DNA of 19,875 nt from Methanomicrobia archaeon LH_S13 (lineage in GTDB: Archaea; Halobacteriota; Syntropharchaeia; Alkanophagales; Methanospirareceae), in NCBI GenBank assembly GCA_023659785.1, contig JAGXOR010000009.1:1-19875 (forward strand), given 5' to 3'. Below the pieces are notes generated by a model that did not search any database, was not told the origin of the DNA, and saw only the letters and a list, made by a program, of their open reading frames with translations. A program made the position numbers and the translations under genes. Below, in pieces: positions 1 to 7,720 of this stretch. The first letter of the stretch is position 1. Every line of letters starts with the position of its first letter.

Positions 1-65
1 CAAATGCCTGTGGTTTTCAAATGGAAATATAAAATGGACGAAATTCCTGGAGGGGGTGGTGCCGA

Positions 66-923
66 ATGTTTATTGATATGATAAATAGGAAACGCTGCAC
101 TAGAGGATGCATTAGAGATTGTGCTTTTTGTGGAGTACGAAAAATCGAGCCAGATTTCGAGTCGAAAAGCAGTATAAAAGGCGAAATCAAAAAAAGAAAA
201 ATTGTATTTTATGACAATAATTTTTTATCAAACGATTACATAGAAGATATTTTAAATGAACTTATCGATTTTAAAAAGGAAAAAAAGATTTTGTGGTGTG
301 AATCGCAGAGTGGGTTTGATGGCAGGGTGTTAAAAGAAAAACCATATTTAGGGAAAATGCTTAAAAAGGCGGGCTTTCGATATCCAAGAATAGCCTGGGA
401 TTGGGGATATGTCCAATTTAAAGAAATTAAAGAGCAAATTGATATTTTATGTGAGGGGGGTTACAATTTCAAAAACATTTATATTTTTATGCTTTACAAC
501 TGGGCTATCCCTTTTGAGGAGATGGAGAAGAAGCGAATAAAATGCTTGGAATGGGGGGTTCAAATAGCAGATTGCAGGTATAGACCTTTAGACCAAATTA
601 GCGATAAATATAATTCTCGGAAAGAGCAAACAAACGAAGATTATCATATTCATACAGAAGCGGGTTGGACCGATGCGCTTGTTAAACAATTCAGAAAAAA
701 TGTGAGGCAGCAAAACATCTGCGTGAGGCACGGCTTCCCGTTTTATTCTAAAGATTTTGAGCGTAAGAAATTTAGAGAAATGATGAGACCAGTTAAACTT
801 CTGGCGACAAAGGAAGAGAAGATAAGATATTTGGAAAAAAAAGGAATAAGTTTTTGGCTTCCTGATGAAATTACATATTCCGATGGTAAATCTCGAAATG
901 AAAAGATTGGGCAAGCAAAATAG
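66..923 (+). CDS. Radical SAM domain protein, function unknown
   Basis: This 285-residue protein carries the radical SAM cluster signature CX3CX2C at C15, C19 and C22 (segment CIRDCAFC), with an additional Cys at position 11. That signature binds a 4Fe-4S cluster that cleaves S-adenosylmethionine. Downstream, the segments around RIAWD (about residue 108) and FMLYNW (about residue 141) look like strands of the radical SAM barrel found in a stand-alone family spread through metagenomic archaea, bacteria and some phages. The C-terminal 80 residues are basic and rich in aromatic residues. There is no B12 domain and no obvious extra cluster domain. The substrate cannot be read from the sequence. 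The start follows a strong GGAGG at 49-53. Two open frames run in from the window edge and stop at 74-76 and 79-81, so an upstream gene probably overlaps this start. The gene looks clearly more A+T-rich than the oxidoreductase gene that follows, which suggests recent acquisition. Confidence 0.75.
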   Translation: MFIDMINRKRCTRGCIRDCAFCGVRKIEPDFESKSSIKGEIKKRKIVFYDNNFLSNDYIEDILNELIDFKKEKKILWCESQSGFDGRVLKEKPYLGKMLKKAGFRYPRIAWDWGYVQFKEIKEQIDILCEGGYNFKNIYIFMLYNWAIPFEEMEKKRIKCLEWGVQIADCRYRPLDQISDKYNSRKEQTNEDYHIHTEAGWTDALVKQFRKNVRQQNICVRHGFPFYSKDFERKKFREMMRPVKLLATKEEKIRYLEKKGISFWLPDEITYSDGKSRNEKIGQAK

Positions 924-938
924 CAGGAGGGAAAATTA

Positions 939-1139
939 ATGGGGACAAAATTTAAAAGATTTGTGGATAGGGTTATAGAACTGGTTCAACTAATAAGAAA
1001 GCGTTTTGGATTTAAATATCCTGTTGAACCTCTTATTTACACACCAGAGGAGTGGAAAAGTGCAGAGGAGATCAATATCAATAGTGCCTTTATCCGGTTA
1101 GTTTCATCAAAAGGAGTTGTTTTATATGAGAAAGAATAA
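939..1139 (+). CDS. Short nucleotidyltransferase-like protein (C-terminal half only)
   Basis: The 66-residue product ends in a pattern (YTPEEW followed by GVVLYEKE) seen at the C-terminus of MNT-type nucleotidyltransferases, the antitoxin partners of HEPN proteins. The N-terminal catalytic part that should carry GSxxRG and the paired Asp residues is absent, and it is not visible upstream, where the radical SAM gene ends 15 nt away. A clear GGAGG at 925-929 precedes the ATG, so the short frame may still be translated, either as a remnant or as a shortened protein. No HEPN partner is present in the window. The family assignment rests on a short C-terminal match and is tentative. Confidence 0.45.
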   Translation: MGTKFKRFVDRVIELVQLIRKRFGFKYPVEPLIYTPEEWKSAEEININSAFIRLVSSKGVVLYEKE

Positions 1140-1186
1140 ATTTTAAATTTTGTTGAAGAGGTGATATCATCCACCTAAATCTAAAA

Positions 1187-2953
1187 ATGAAAGCAAAAGA
1201 AATGAACAGGGTTCTGTATGCGGATTTAACGAAGAAAGACATCAGGGTAGAGGAAAGGGGAGACTTATTTGACGAATATCTCGGTGGCTCGGGTGTTGCG
1301 ATAAAGCTTCTGGAAGAAGAATGTCCGAAGGGTACAGACCCTTTAAGTGAGGCAAACCCGATAATCTTTGCCGTCGGTCCTCTTACAGCTCTATTTCCCT
1401 CCGCTTCTAAAACCGTGGCGATGTTCAAATCGCCATTAACCGGTAATCTCGGAGAAAGCCACACCGGTGGAAGAAGTGCGATGGCAATTAAGCTTGCAGG
1501 TTACGGTGCAATGGTCATCAGAGGTTCAAGTGACTTCCCAGTATATCTGGCAATACACGGTGACGAAGTAAAGTTCAAAGATGCTTCTTCTATCTGGGGC
1601 ATAGAAGCGGTAGCAGTCGGTAGGATTTTAAGAGAGGTGGAGCCCGGTGCAGGTGTAAGAACCATTATTCGGATTGGAAGAGCGGGGGAGAAAATGGTGA
1701 GGTATGCCTGTGCGGTATGTGAAACATATCGCCATTTCGGGCGGTTAGGCCTGGGTGCGGTAATGGGCTCGAAGAAACTGAAAGCCGTGGTTATATCCGC
1801 AGATAAGAGCATAGAAATACCAAAGGATAAGAGAAAGGAATACAAATTCGTTTACGATGAGATACAGGATGTCGTGGTTGAAACAGATGCGATGGAGAAA
1901 TACCATGACCTCGGCACGGCAGGGAAGATTTATGACTTGAATAAACTCGGTGGGATGGCATATAAGAATTTAGAATCTGCAAGTGCACCGGAAGAGATAG
2001 CGAGAGAATTTTCAGGCGAGAATATTGCCGAGAAGTATCTTTCGAGGCGAGTTTCATGTGCTCACTGCCCGGTGGGTTGTATTCATTTAGCATCGCTCAG
2101 AGAACTTTACGAGCCCGGCTATTATTTCAAGACCTCAATCATTCCTTACGATAACGAGACAATTTACGCACTTGGTTTTATGCTTGGGATGGAAAGTGCG
2201 GAGGATTATCTGAGGTTGATTGACGTGGTTGACCGGATTGGCATGGACGCGATAAGCACCGGAGTGACCTTAGCATGGGCTACGGAAGCGTATGAGCACG
2301 GGATAATAACGAAGGAGCATACCGATGGTCTTGACTTCCACTGGGGAGATGCTCAAGTATATTCCGAGGCAATAAAGAAGATAGTGGCGATGCCAAATGA
2401 TTTCTATCAAAATATGGCTAAGGGCTCTGAATATGCATCAAGCGTCTATGGTGGGCAGGATTATGCGCTTGCATTTGGTGGTAATGAGATGCCGGAATAC
2501 CATACTGGAATCGCGTGTTACCTGAACAATTTCACGGGTGCAAGGCACAGTCATCTCGATTCCGCAGGATACGATCTCGACCAGAAGTTAATAGGGAAAG
2601 AATTCACGCTTGAAGAAGTGGTGAAAACGTTATTAAAGGAAGAGGAATGGCGGCAAATACTGTCAAGTCTTGTGGTGTGTTTCTTTGCGAGGAAAGTTTA
2701 CAGCGCAGAGAGGGTAATAAAGGCTTTGGATGCGATAGGGATAGAAAACTGGACGGAGGGAAAATTGGAAGACCTTGGCAGAGTTATTCATCGTGCTAAA
2801 ATGGACTTTAAGTTTAGAGAAGGGTTTGACCTCGCAAAACTACGCATACCGAAGCGGATTTTTGAAGTGCCGACACCGCACGGTTTCTTAAAGGAGGAAT
2901 ACGTGAGGAAAGCGATTGAAATATATGGTGAGATGATTGGAGGGTCTTTGTGA
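1187..2953 (+). CDS. Aldehyde ferredoxin oxidoreductase family protein (tungsten-pterin enzyme)
   Basis: This is a full-length 588-residue member of the AOR family, which oxidises aldehydes to carboxylic acids with ferredoxin as electron acceptor, using a tungsten-bis-pterin and one 4Fe-4S cluster. The N-terminal pterin-binding part is recognisable at SHTGGRSAMAIKLAGYGA (91-108). The cluster ligands are seen as C291, C294 and C298 (CAHCPVGC), with the distant fourth at C498, the spacing expected for AOR. GARHSHLD (451-458) and the C-terminal segment ending in KFREG (542-546) are further family positions. The substrate is not predictable; AOR, FOR, WOR4/5-like and uncharacterised groups share this frame. 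A GAGGTGAT lies about 23 nt before the first ATG, and a second ATG at codon 6 (MNRVLYADL) matches the usual AOR N-terminus, so the true start is uncertain by five codons. No molybdopterin or dedicated ferredoxin gene is adjacent. Confidence 0.9.
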   Translation: MKAKEMNRVLYADLTKKDIRVEERGDLFDEYLGGSGVAIKLLEEECPKGTDPLSEANPIIFAVGPLTALFPSASKTVAMFKSPLTGNLGESHTGGRSAMAIKLAGYGAMVIRGSSDFPVYLAIHGDEVKFKDASSIWGIEAVAVGRILREVEPGAGVRTIIRIGRAGEKMVRYACAVCETYRHFGRLGLGAVMGSKKLKAVVISADKSIEIPKDKRKEYKFVYDEIQDVVVETDAMEKYHDLGTAGKIYDLNKLGGMAYKNLESASAPEEIAREFSGENIAEKYLSRRVSCAHCPVGCIHLASLRELYEPGYYFKTSIIPYDNETIYALGFMLGMESAEDYLRLIDVVDRIGMDAISTGVTLAWATEAYEHGIITKEHTDGLDFHWGDAQVYSEAIKKIVAMPNDFYQNMAKGSEYASSVYGGQDYALAFGGNEMPEYHTGIACYLNNFTGARHSHLDSAGYDLDQKLIGKEFTLEEVVKTLLKEEEWRQILSSLVVCFFARKVYSAERVIKALDAIGIENWTEGKLEDLGRVIHRAKMDFKFREGFDLAKLRIPKRIFEVPTPHGFLKEEYVRKAIEIYGEMIGGSL

Positions 2954-2959
2954 AGTTGA

Positions 2960-3196
2960 AGAAAAAAAACTTGGAAAAGCTTTATATATTCTGATGAAGA
3001 CATTTATCAAATCGAAATGCTAAAAATGTGGGCTTTCCAAAATGGACTGCAGATAAATGGTATTTATTCCGATGTAGCTTTAGCTTCCGGGATAAATTTT
3101 GATGGTAGAAAAAACTTCTTTAAACTTCTTGATGAAATAATGACTTACAAAGTTGGGAAAGTAATTATCGCTTACATAGAAGAAACAAGAGGTTAG
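2960..3196 (+). pseudogene. IS607-type serine recombinase (TnpA) fragment
   Basis: The open segment, whose first ATG is at 3017, includes YSDVALASGINFDGRKNFFK and then KVGKVIIAYIEETRG before a stop. This corresponds to the middle of IS607-family TnpA, where the usual pattern is Y-x-D-(I/V)-A-S-G-(M/I)-N-x-x-R followed by a KVxxVIVxYxDRLxRFG segment. The N-terminal HTH and the catalytic-Ser region (ARVSS) are missing, apart from a degraded stretch around YSDEDIYQIEMLKMWA upstream of the ATG. The C-terminal half after the DRL motif is lost. It is not expected to be functional. Confidence 0.65.
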
Positions 3197-3211
3197 AGGT
3201 CGAATTGAGAA

Positions 3212-3620
3212 ATGAAAGCAACGAGAACTGAGCGGATCTGGCTGAAAGATGATAAAATAATCGGTGAGCTGTGCCACCTTTCCAAGAATCTTTATAACGA
3301 GGCAAACTACATTATTCAAAGCGATTAAGATATGGAAAGGTGTGTGGTGCATGAGATAGGGATGATAGTGATAGGGCAGGGCATAACTAATCAACCAGAT
3401 AGGCTATAAAGCAGAAGAGATGGGAATAGAAGTAAAGAGCAGAGGGTTGTTCAGAAGTGCAAAGGGAGTAATCATAAACGCAGATTGTAACGGTGGGTAC
3501 AACATAATAAGAAAAGCAGTCCCAAAAGCTTTTGCGAAAGCAGAGGCGGACGGGATAGAGGGTGTGGGGTTACACCCCCGGTGCGATGCACAATTAATAG
3601 CATCATACGAAGAGGTTTGA
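3212..3620 (+). pseudogene. TnpB (IS605 OrfB-type RNA-guided nuclease) remnant
   Basis: Three pieces of one TnpB can be read. Codons 1-38 from 3212 give the N-terminus, including LCHLSKNLYNEANYI, and then a stop at 3326. In the same frame just after that stop comes a piece (CVVHEIGMIVIGQG, ending 3409) matching the region before the second RuvC motif. A one-base shift then gives LINQIGYKAEEMGIEV and, directly joined, RGLFRSAKGVIINADCNGGY to a normal C-terminus with GVGLHP. The shared logic with full TnpB shows two deletions: about 250 residues of the middle, including the first RuvC Asp, and the zinc ribbon between GIEV and RGLF. Only the last RuvC motif (NADCNGGYNI) survives. The protein cannot be an active nuclease. 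Confidence 0.75.
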
Positions 3621-3731
3621 AACAAAATGTTTAAATCTCATAACCTAGTATTTTGTTTTTTACTTTAGGAACCGTTCGCAATTCTATTTTTCTATAAAAT
3701 GAGGAACTATTAATCACCAATTGCATTTTTA

Positions 3732-6700
3732 TCAGCGAATTTTCCCACTCCACGCTTCTCTCACTTCTTCCAAAGAAAGATTCACCAGCTCTTTATTTCC
3801 ATCATAAATGCCAACCCTCTTCTCATCCATCGTCTCTCCCATTTCAATTATACATACTCCTCGCTTATTCATCAACTCCTCAAACCTTCTCGCTTCCTCT
3901 CTCCACACCTCCACCACCCACCTCGTGTTAGATTCCGAGAACAACTTATAATCACTTCTCAGCTCTGGGTTCACATCCGCAATATCAATTGAAGCGCCAA
4001 TATCACCTCCTATTAACATCTCACATACCGCAATCGCAAGACCACCCTCCGAAAGGTCATGGCAGCTTGCTATTAATCCCGCCTGCATCGCTTCCCTTAA
4101 TGCGTTCATACTCTGCATCAGCACTTCCGGGTCTGTTCTCGGCACAACTCCTCCTTCTACACCCCTTATCCGATAATACTCACTTCCACCCAGCTCCGCT
4201 TTCGTTTCCCCTATCACATATAACAAATTCCCGTCAGCTTCTTTCACGTCCACGGTAATGCACTCTCTTACATCTTCGCATATCCCTATACCCAGAACCG
4301 CGGGCGTAGGGGGGATAGATTCATTCATGGCTGCGGATTCGTTATAAAAACTCACGTTACCGCTCACGAAAGGAACCCCTAAGGAAGAAGCCATATAGCC
4401 GAGACCACGACAGCATTCATAGAAATCGCCCAGTCGGTCTGGCTTCTCGGGATTGCCGAAATTCAAGCAGTCGGCAAACGAATGAGGAACCGCACCTACC
4501 GCAGTTAAATTCCTGCATACTTCATCTACCGCGCTTGCAGCACCCCAGAACGGATTTAGTTTGCAAAAGGACGGATTCACATCGGAAGTAATAGCAAGTC
4601 CCTTATAGGACTCTTCTAACGGCTTTATCACCGTTGCATCTCCGTGTGTCTCTTTTCCTATTATCCCTTGCATCGGTTTTAGTACGGTAGAAGCTCGCAC
4701 TTCATGGTCATATTGTCTTATAACACTTTCCCGCGAGACAACATTTGGAGAGGCAAGCAATCTTTTCAAAACCTCGTTGTAGTCTTTTGGCTCTTCTATT
4801 AATGGCTCTCCCTTCTCCTTTATCTTTATCTCCCTTGGACGCTCATAAACAGGACATGAAACAAGAAAATCAGTATCCAGCTCAAATACCTTCTCACCAT
4901 CATAAAAAAGCCTTATCAAACTTTTCTTAAAAGTTTGTGTTTGTCCAATGACCACGGCATCCACATCCCATTTATCGAATATACCCAGCAACTCTTCCAC
5001 TTTGTCTTTCAATGCAGCGATTAAAAACCGTTCTTGCGATTCCGAAACCCATATTTCCCATGCGTTAAGCCCCTCTTCCTTTAACTTCACGCGCTCTAAA
5101 TGGACGTCGGCACCACATCCTCCTGCATGGCACATCTCGCTCACTGCACATGATAATCCACCTCCACCAAGGTCTTTCATGCCGCTTATCAAACCCTTCT
5201 CATTCGCTTCTAATATCGCATGCATTAGTGGTTCTTTTGTTATCGGGTCGCCAACTTGAACGGCACTTCGCGATTCTTCCTCACCTGTTAACTCAACGGA
5301 AGCAAAAGTAACCCCGTGTATGCCATCCCTTCCTGTTTTACCGCCGACCAGAACAAGCACTTCGCCCGGCTTCGCCCGGCTTCTGCTCAAATCTGTCTTC
5401 TTCATTATCCCCACGCAGCCCACGTTCACCACGCAATTGCCTACATATCCATCATCGAAATAAACCATGCCTGCACAGGTTGGAATGCCTATTCGATTCC
5501 CGTAGTCGCCTATACCAGAAACGACACCATCAAACAAGAACCGCGGATGCTTTATCTCCGCGGGAAGTTTTTTGTCCGGATAATTTAAATGCCCAAAGAA
5601 CAAAGGGTCAATCAAAGCAATAGGCTGTGCACCCATGCAGTTATGCGTAACAATACCATAAGAAGTTGTAAATAAGTGTGTGCCATCAACTGTGAGGTCA
5701 TAGACCCACTGGTCATGCATAATTTTCTTTATTTCATCTATGCGGACAGGAGTTAAGGGAGGATGTCTTTTAGTGATACTTTCATTTTTATCCCCTTCTA
5801 TACGACCAAAATACTTCTCTATCTTATCCGCGTCTTTTTTGGAAAATAATCTACCCAATCGTTTAGCATCGCTTATATTGCTTATTTCCAGTACATGTAA
5901 CGGAGTTTTCGCTTTTTTCCCAAATTGAGTATAAGTGTAAGGGATATAGCCAAAAGACTGCAGCAGTAAAACCACTCGCTGGAATAATATTTGGCTTGAT
6001 GTTCCAAATCGTATTTTTATCCTGTAACTGCTTTTTCTATCCCTTCTCTTATTTATCTTTACATCTCCATCCCCTCGGAAGATACCTTTTAACAACTCAA
6101 TTTTTAACTTCTCACCCACTTTGAACATCCTGGAAGGTATTTTCATTTGGTAGCAATTTACTCCACATCCCAGAACGTCCTCGAATAGAAATCCCAAAAC
6201 ACGGGAATTGACGGTTATGGATGTAGCTTCAAAATCAAAATCATTGTATTGCCTGAGATAAAACTTCAAATTTAATTCTCTGAGTACGCAACATACATCT
6301 TCAATATACACCTTCTCTTTGGTGTTGAATGCCCATTGGACCCACTTATTTCCTCTTTTATCCGTGCTTATGCATCCGTCTGCTAAATAGTACCCAATAA
6401 GGCGGGCAAAACCCTCATCTATTTCGATTACTGCTGGAACCCCACCCCTGCCCTTATATGCTCGTATAAAAATATCAGCTCTGGTTATTGGAAGTCTCTC
6501 AGCCATCTTCTCCAACTCGAGATAGGTTTTTAGTGGCATGTAATTACTTCTGAAATAATTGCATCTCGTCATAGCATTAGCCCCTATCTTCTTCAATAGA
6601 GTATCAAACTGCTTCCGAAAATCTTTAAATTCCTTTTTTCTCGGTTTTATACTAATATTCATAATCCCTCTTTTTTCTAATTCTCTTATCAAATCAATTC

Positions 6701-7505
6701 TATCGGTGTTACATTCCGATTCTGTGTTTGGCAAAGCAGAAAGCAGGGGCAAGCAGTCACCCTCTTCTAATTTGTCAGCCAATTTTATTTTCGGCATATT
6801 ATCATTATTGTCCAAAACAATCATCGGATGCTCAGGGGTTACCCGGATAAAACGTCCGTGTTCGGTTTTTATTTCTAAAATCTCTTTAGTTTTTCGCTTG
6901 AATAATTGCTTTACTTTACTAAAATAGGGGATATTCCTGATAGTATCAAAGGATAAAATTTCTACCTCTTCAGGTGCATCTATTTGTATTGTTTCCGGGT
7001 CAATTTCATAACTCTTTCCTTTTAGACTTTCTATATACTCACCTATTTTGAGTGTTTTTTCATCATTACAATTTCTTATAAATATGAATTCGTTACCATC
7101 GAGACAGACTACATCCCGTACAATGCCACCTATTCCGGTTGCCGCACCTCCGTACGGTTCGGAGGCTGAAGGGTGGTTGTGACTCTCGAATGCCACGACA
7201 TAAGCATGCTCTTTGTCAAATTCCACTACCCCCGCATCTTCTTTTATCACCACCATATTTTGCGGCGCGTCAATGCCAAAAATGAACTTCTGCAAGATTC
7301 TTTTTGAACTCTTGTAACAGCAATGCTCCGACCACGCTTGTGCAATGCTTTGTAATTCCACATCCGTCGGTTCTCGCTTTTTCGCAACGAAATATCGTTT
7401 TATTCTCTTCATCTCCTCTAAATTCAGCGAGAGCTCCATACCTCCGCTTATATCTTTCAATTCCTTTTCCTGCATGTCCCTTATTCTTACCTCAAACCTT
7501 TTCAT
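3732..7505 (-). CDS. purL: Phosphoribosylformylglycinamidine synthase subunit PurL, intein-containing
   Basis: PurL performs the ATP-dependent amidation of FGAR to FGAM in purine synthesis, working with PurQ and PurS, which are not in this window. The primary product is 1257 residues. Removing the 489-residue intein (134-622) leaves 768, normal for the small archaeal/Gram-positive PurL. N-extein features are the catalytic SEHC (59-62) followed by YKSS, FESHNHPS (106-113) and the Gly-rich GGAATGIGGIVRDV (119-132). The C-extein starts at CMGAQPIALIDPL (623 on) and includes GGKTGRDG, KDLGGGGLSCAVSE and SCHDLSEGGLA, all typical of PurL. The gene is divergent from lysS across a 215 nt spacer. The upstream purine-rich GAGGGGG lies about 15 nt before the ATG, farther than ideal. 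The frame is intact throughout, so the protein should be functional after splicing. Confidence 0.95.
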   Translation of the reverse strand: MKRFEVRIRDMQEKELKDISGGMELSLNLEEMKRIKRYFVAKKREPTDVELQSIAQAWSEHCCYKSSKRILQKFIFGIDAPQNMVVIKEDAGVVEFDKEHAYVVAFESHNHPSASEPYGGAATGIGGIVRDVVCLDGNEFIFIRNCNDEKTLKIGEYIESLKGKSYEIDPETIQIDAPEEVEILSFDTIRNIPYFSKVKQLFKRKTKEILEIKTEHGRFIRVTPEHPMIVLDNNDNMPKIKLADKLEEGDCLPLLSALPNTESECNTDRIDLIRELEKRGIMNISIKPRKKEFKDFRKQFDTLLKKIGANAMTRCNYFRSNYMPLKTYLELEKMAERLPITRADIFIRAYKGRGGVPAVIEIDEGFARLIGYYLADGCISTDKRGNKWVQWAFNTKEKVYIEDVCCVLRELNLKFYLRQYNDFDFEATSITVNSRVLGFLFEDVLGCGVNCYQMKIPSRMFKVGEKLKIELLKGIFRGDGDVKINKRRDRKSSYRIKIRFGTSSQILFQRVVLLLQSFGYIPYTYTQFGKKAKTPLHVLEISNISDAKRLGRLFSKKDADKIEKYFGRIEGDKNESITKRHPPLTPVRIDEIKKIMHDQWVYDLTVDGTHLFTTSYGIVTHNCMGAQPIALIDPLFFGHLNYPDKKLPAEIKHPRFLFDGVVSGIGDYGNRIGIPTCAGMVYFDDGYVGNCVVNVGCVGIMKKTDLSRSRAKPGEVLVLVGGKTGRDGIHGVTFASVELTGEEESRSAVQVGDPITKEPLMHAILEANEKGLISGMKDLGGGGLSCAVSEMCHAGGCGADVHLERVKLKEEGLNAWEIWVSESQERFLIAALKDKVEELLGIFDKWDVDAVVIGQTQTFKKSLIRLFYDGEKVFELDTDFLVSCPVYERPREIKIKEKGEPLIEEPKDYNEVLKRLLASPNVVSRESVIRQYDHEVRASTVLKPMQGIIGKETHGDATVIKPLEESYKGLAITSDVNPSFCKLNPFWGAASAVDEVCRNLTAVGAVPHSFADCLNFGNPEKPDRLGDFYECCRGLGYMASSLGVPFVSGNVSFYNESAAMNESIPPTPAVLGIGICEDVRECITVDVKEADGNLLYVIGETKAELGGSEYYRIRGVEGGVVPRTDPEVLMQSMNALREAMQAGLIASCHDLSEGGLAIAVCEMLIGGDIGASIDIADVNPELRSDYKLFSESNTRWVVEVWREEARRFEELMNKRGVCIIEMGETMDEKRVGIYDGNKELVNLSLEEVREAWSGKIR
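5640..7106 (-). mobile_element. Intein with LAGLIDADG homing endonuclease domain in PurL
   Basis: A 489-residue intervening protein sequence runs from C134 to N622 of the PurL precursor. Block A is CLDGNEFIF at the N-terminal splice site. Block B carries TPEHP (about 223-227). The two endonuclease motifs are LIGYYLADG (369-377) and LLKGIFRGDG (471-480), each with its acidic residue present. Block F is VYDLTVDGTHLF (601-612), and block G ends in GIVTHN followed by Cys+1 (C623). First Cys, penultimate His, last Asn and Cys+1 are all present, so class 1 splicing is expected. The insertion is immediately after GGIVRDVV, next to the Gly-rich nucleotide-binding segment of the host enzyme, the kind of highly conserved site homing endonucleases use. 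Both halves look intact, so splicing and DNA cleavage may be active. Confidence 0.93.
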
Positions 7506-7561
7506 GGTCTCGTGAAGAATTCCCCCTCTTCTTATTTCTTATTTCTTTTTTCTTACCTACT

Positions 7562-7640
7562 TTTTTACCTTCGGTAAAAACCGTGACTAAAAACATTCCT
7601 ATGTTTTTCTTTTAGCACAGGTTTTCTTTTTTCTAAAAAG
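7562..7640 (-). other. Hairpin cluster with 12-mer AACCTGTGCTAA upstream of purL
   Basis: Read towards purL, the spacer holds a small hairpin (arms at 7626-7631 and 7635-7640), the 12-mer AACCTGTGCTAA (7612-7623), an 8 bp perfect hairpin (AAAAACAT/ATGTTTTT, 7589-7608, 4 nt loop) and another 8 bp perfect hairpin (TTTTTACC/GGTAAAAA, 7562-7580, 3 nt loop). The 12-mer, flanked on both sides by A+T hairpins, recurs upstream of rps6e at 17289-17335 in the same orientation relative to the downstream gene. The function is unknown; it could be a regulatory DNA site, a transcribed structured element, or a tiny mobile repeat. Confidence 0.4.
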
Positions 7641-7720
7641 ACAAACGGAAAAGTCATAGAGGTGAAGAAGAAAAAGCGAATAAAAAAGAGCGAAACAAAC
7701 AATATTATAATAAAATAAAA

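Larger units (their letters stand above)
2958..3660 (+). mobile_element. Decayed IS607-type transposon (serine recombinase plus TnpB remnants)
   Basis: Two recognisable relics lie head to tail in the order normal for IS607 elements: a fragment of a resolvase-like serine recombinase (TnpA) followed by a fragmented TnpB. Both have lost essential parts, so the element cannot move by itself. The outer ends are not defined; the boundaries given are the limits of recognisable coding material plus the 3' flank. The 3' end of the tnpB relic is the best preserved section. Confidence 0.7.

Noticed and set aside
1..81. Partial upstream gene running in from the window edge
   Set aside because: Two frames are open to stops at 74-76 and 79-81, but the readable stretch is too short to decide which is real or to name it.
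5361..5380. Perfect 10 bp tandem duplication (TTCGCCCGGC twice) in purL
   Set aside because: The reading frame and PurL sequence on both sides are intact, so it is a local repeat without visible effect.
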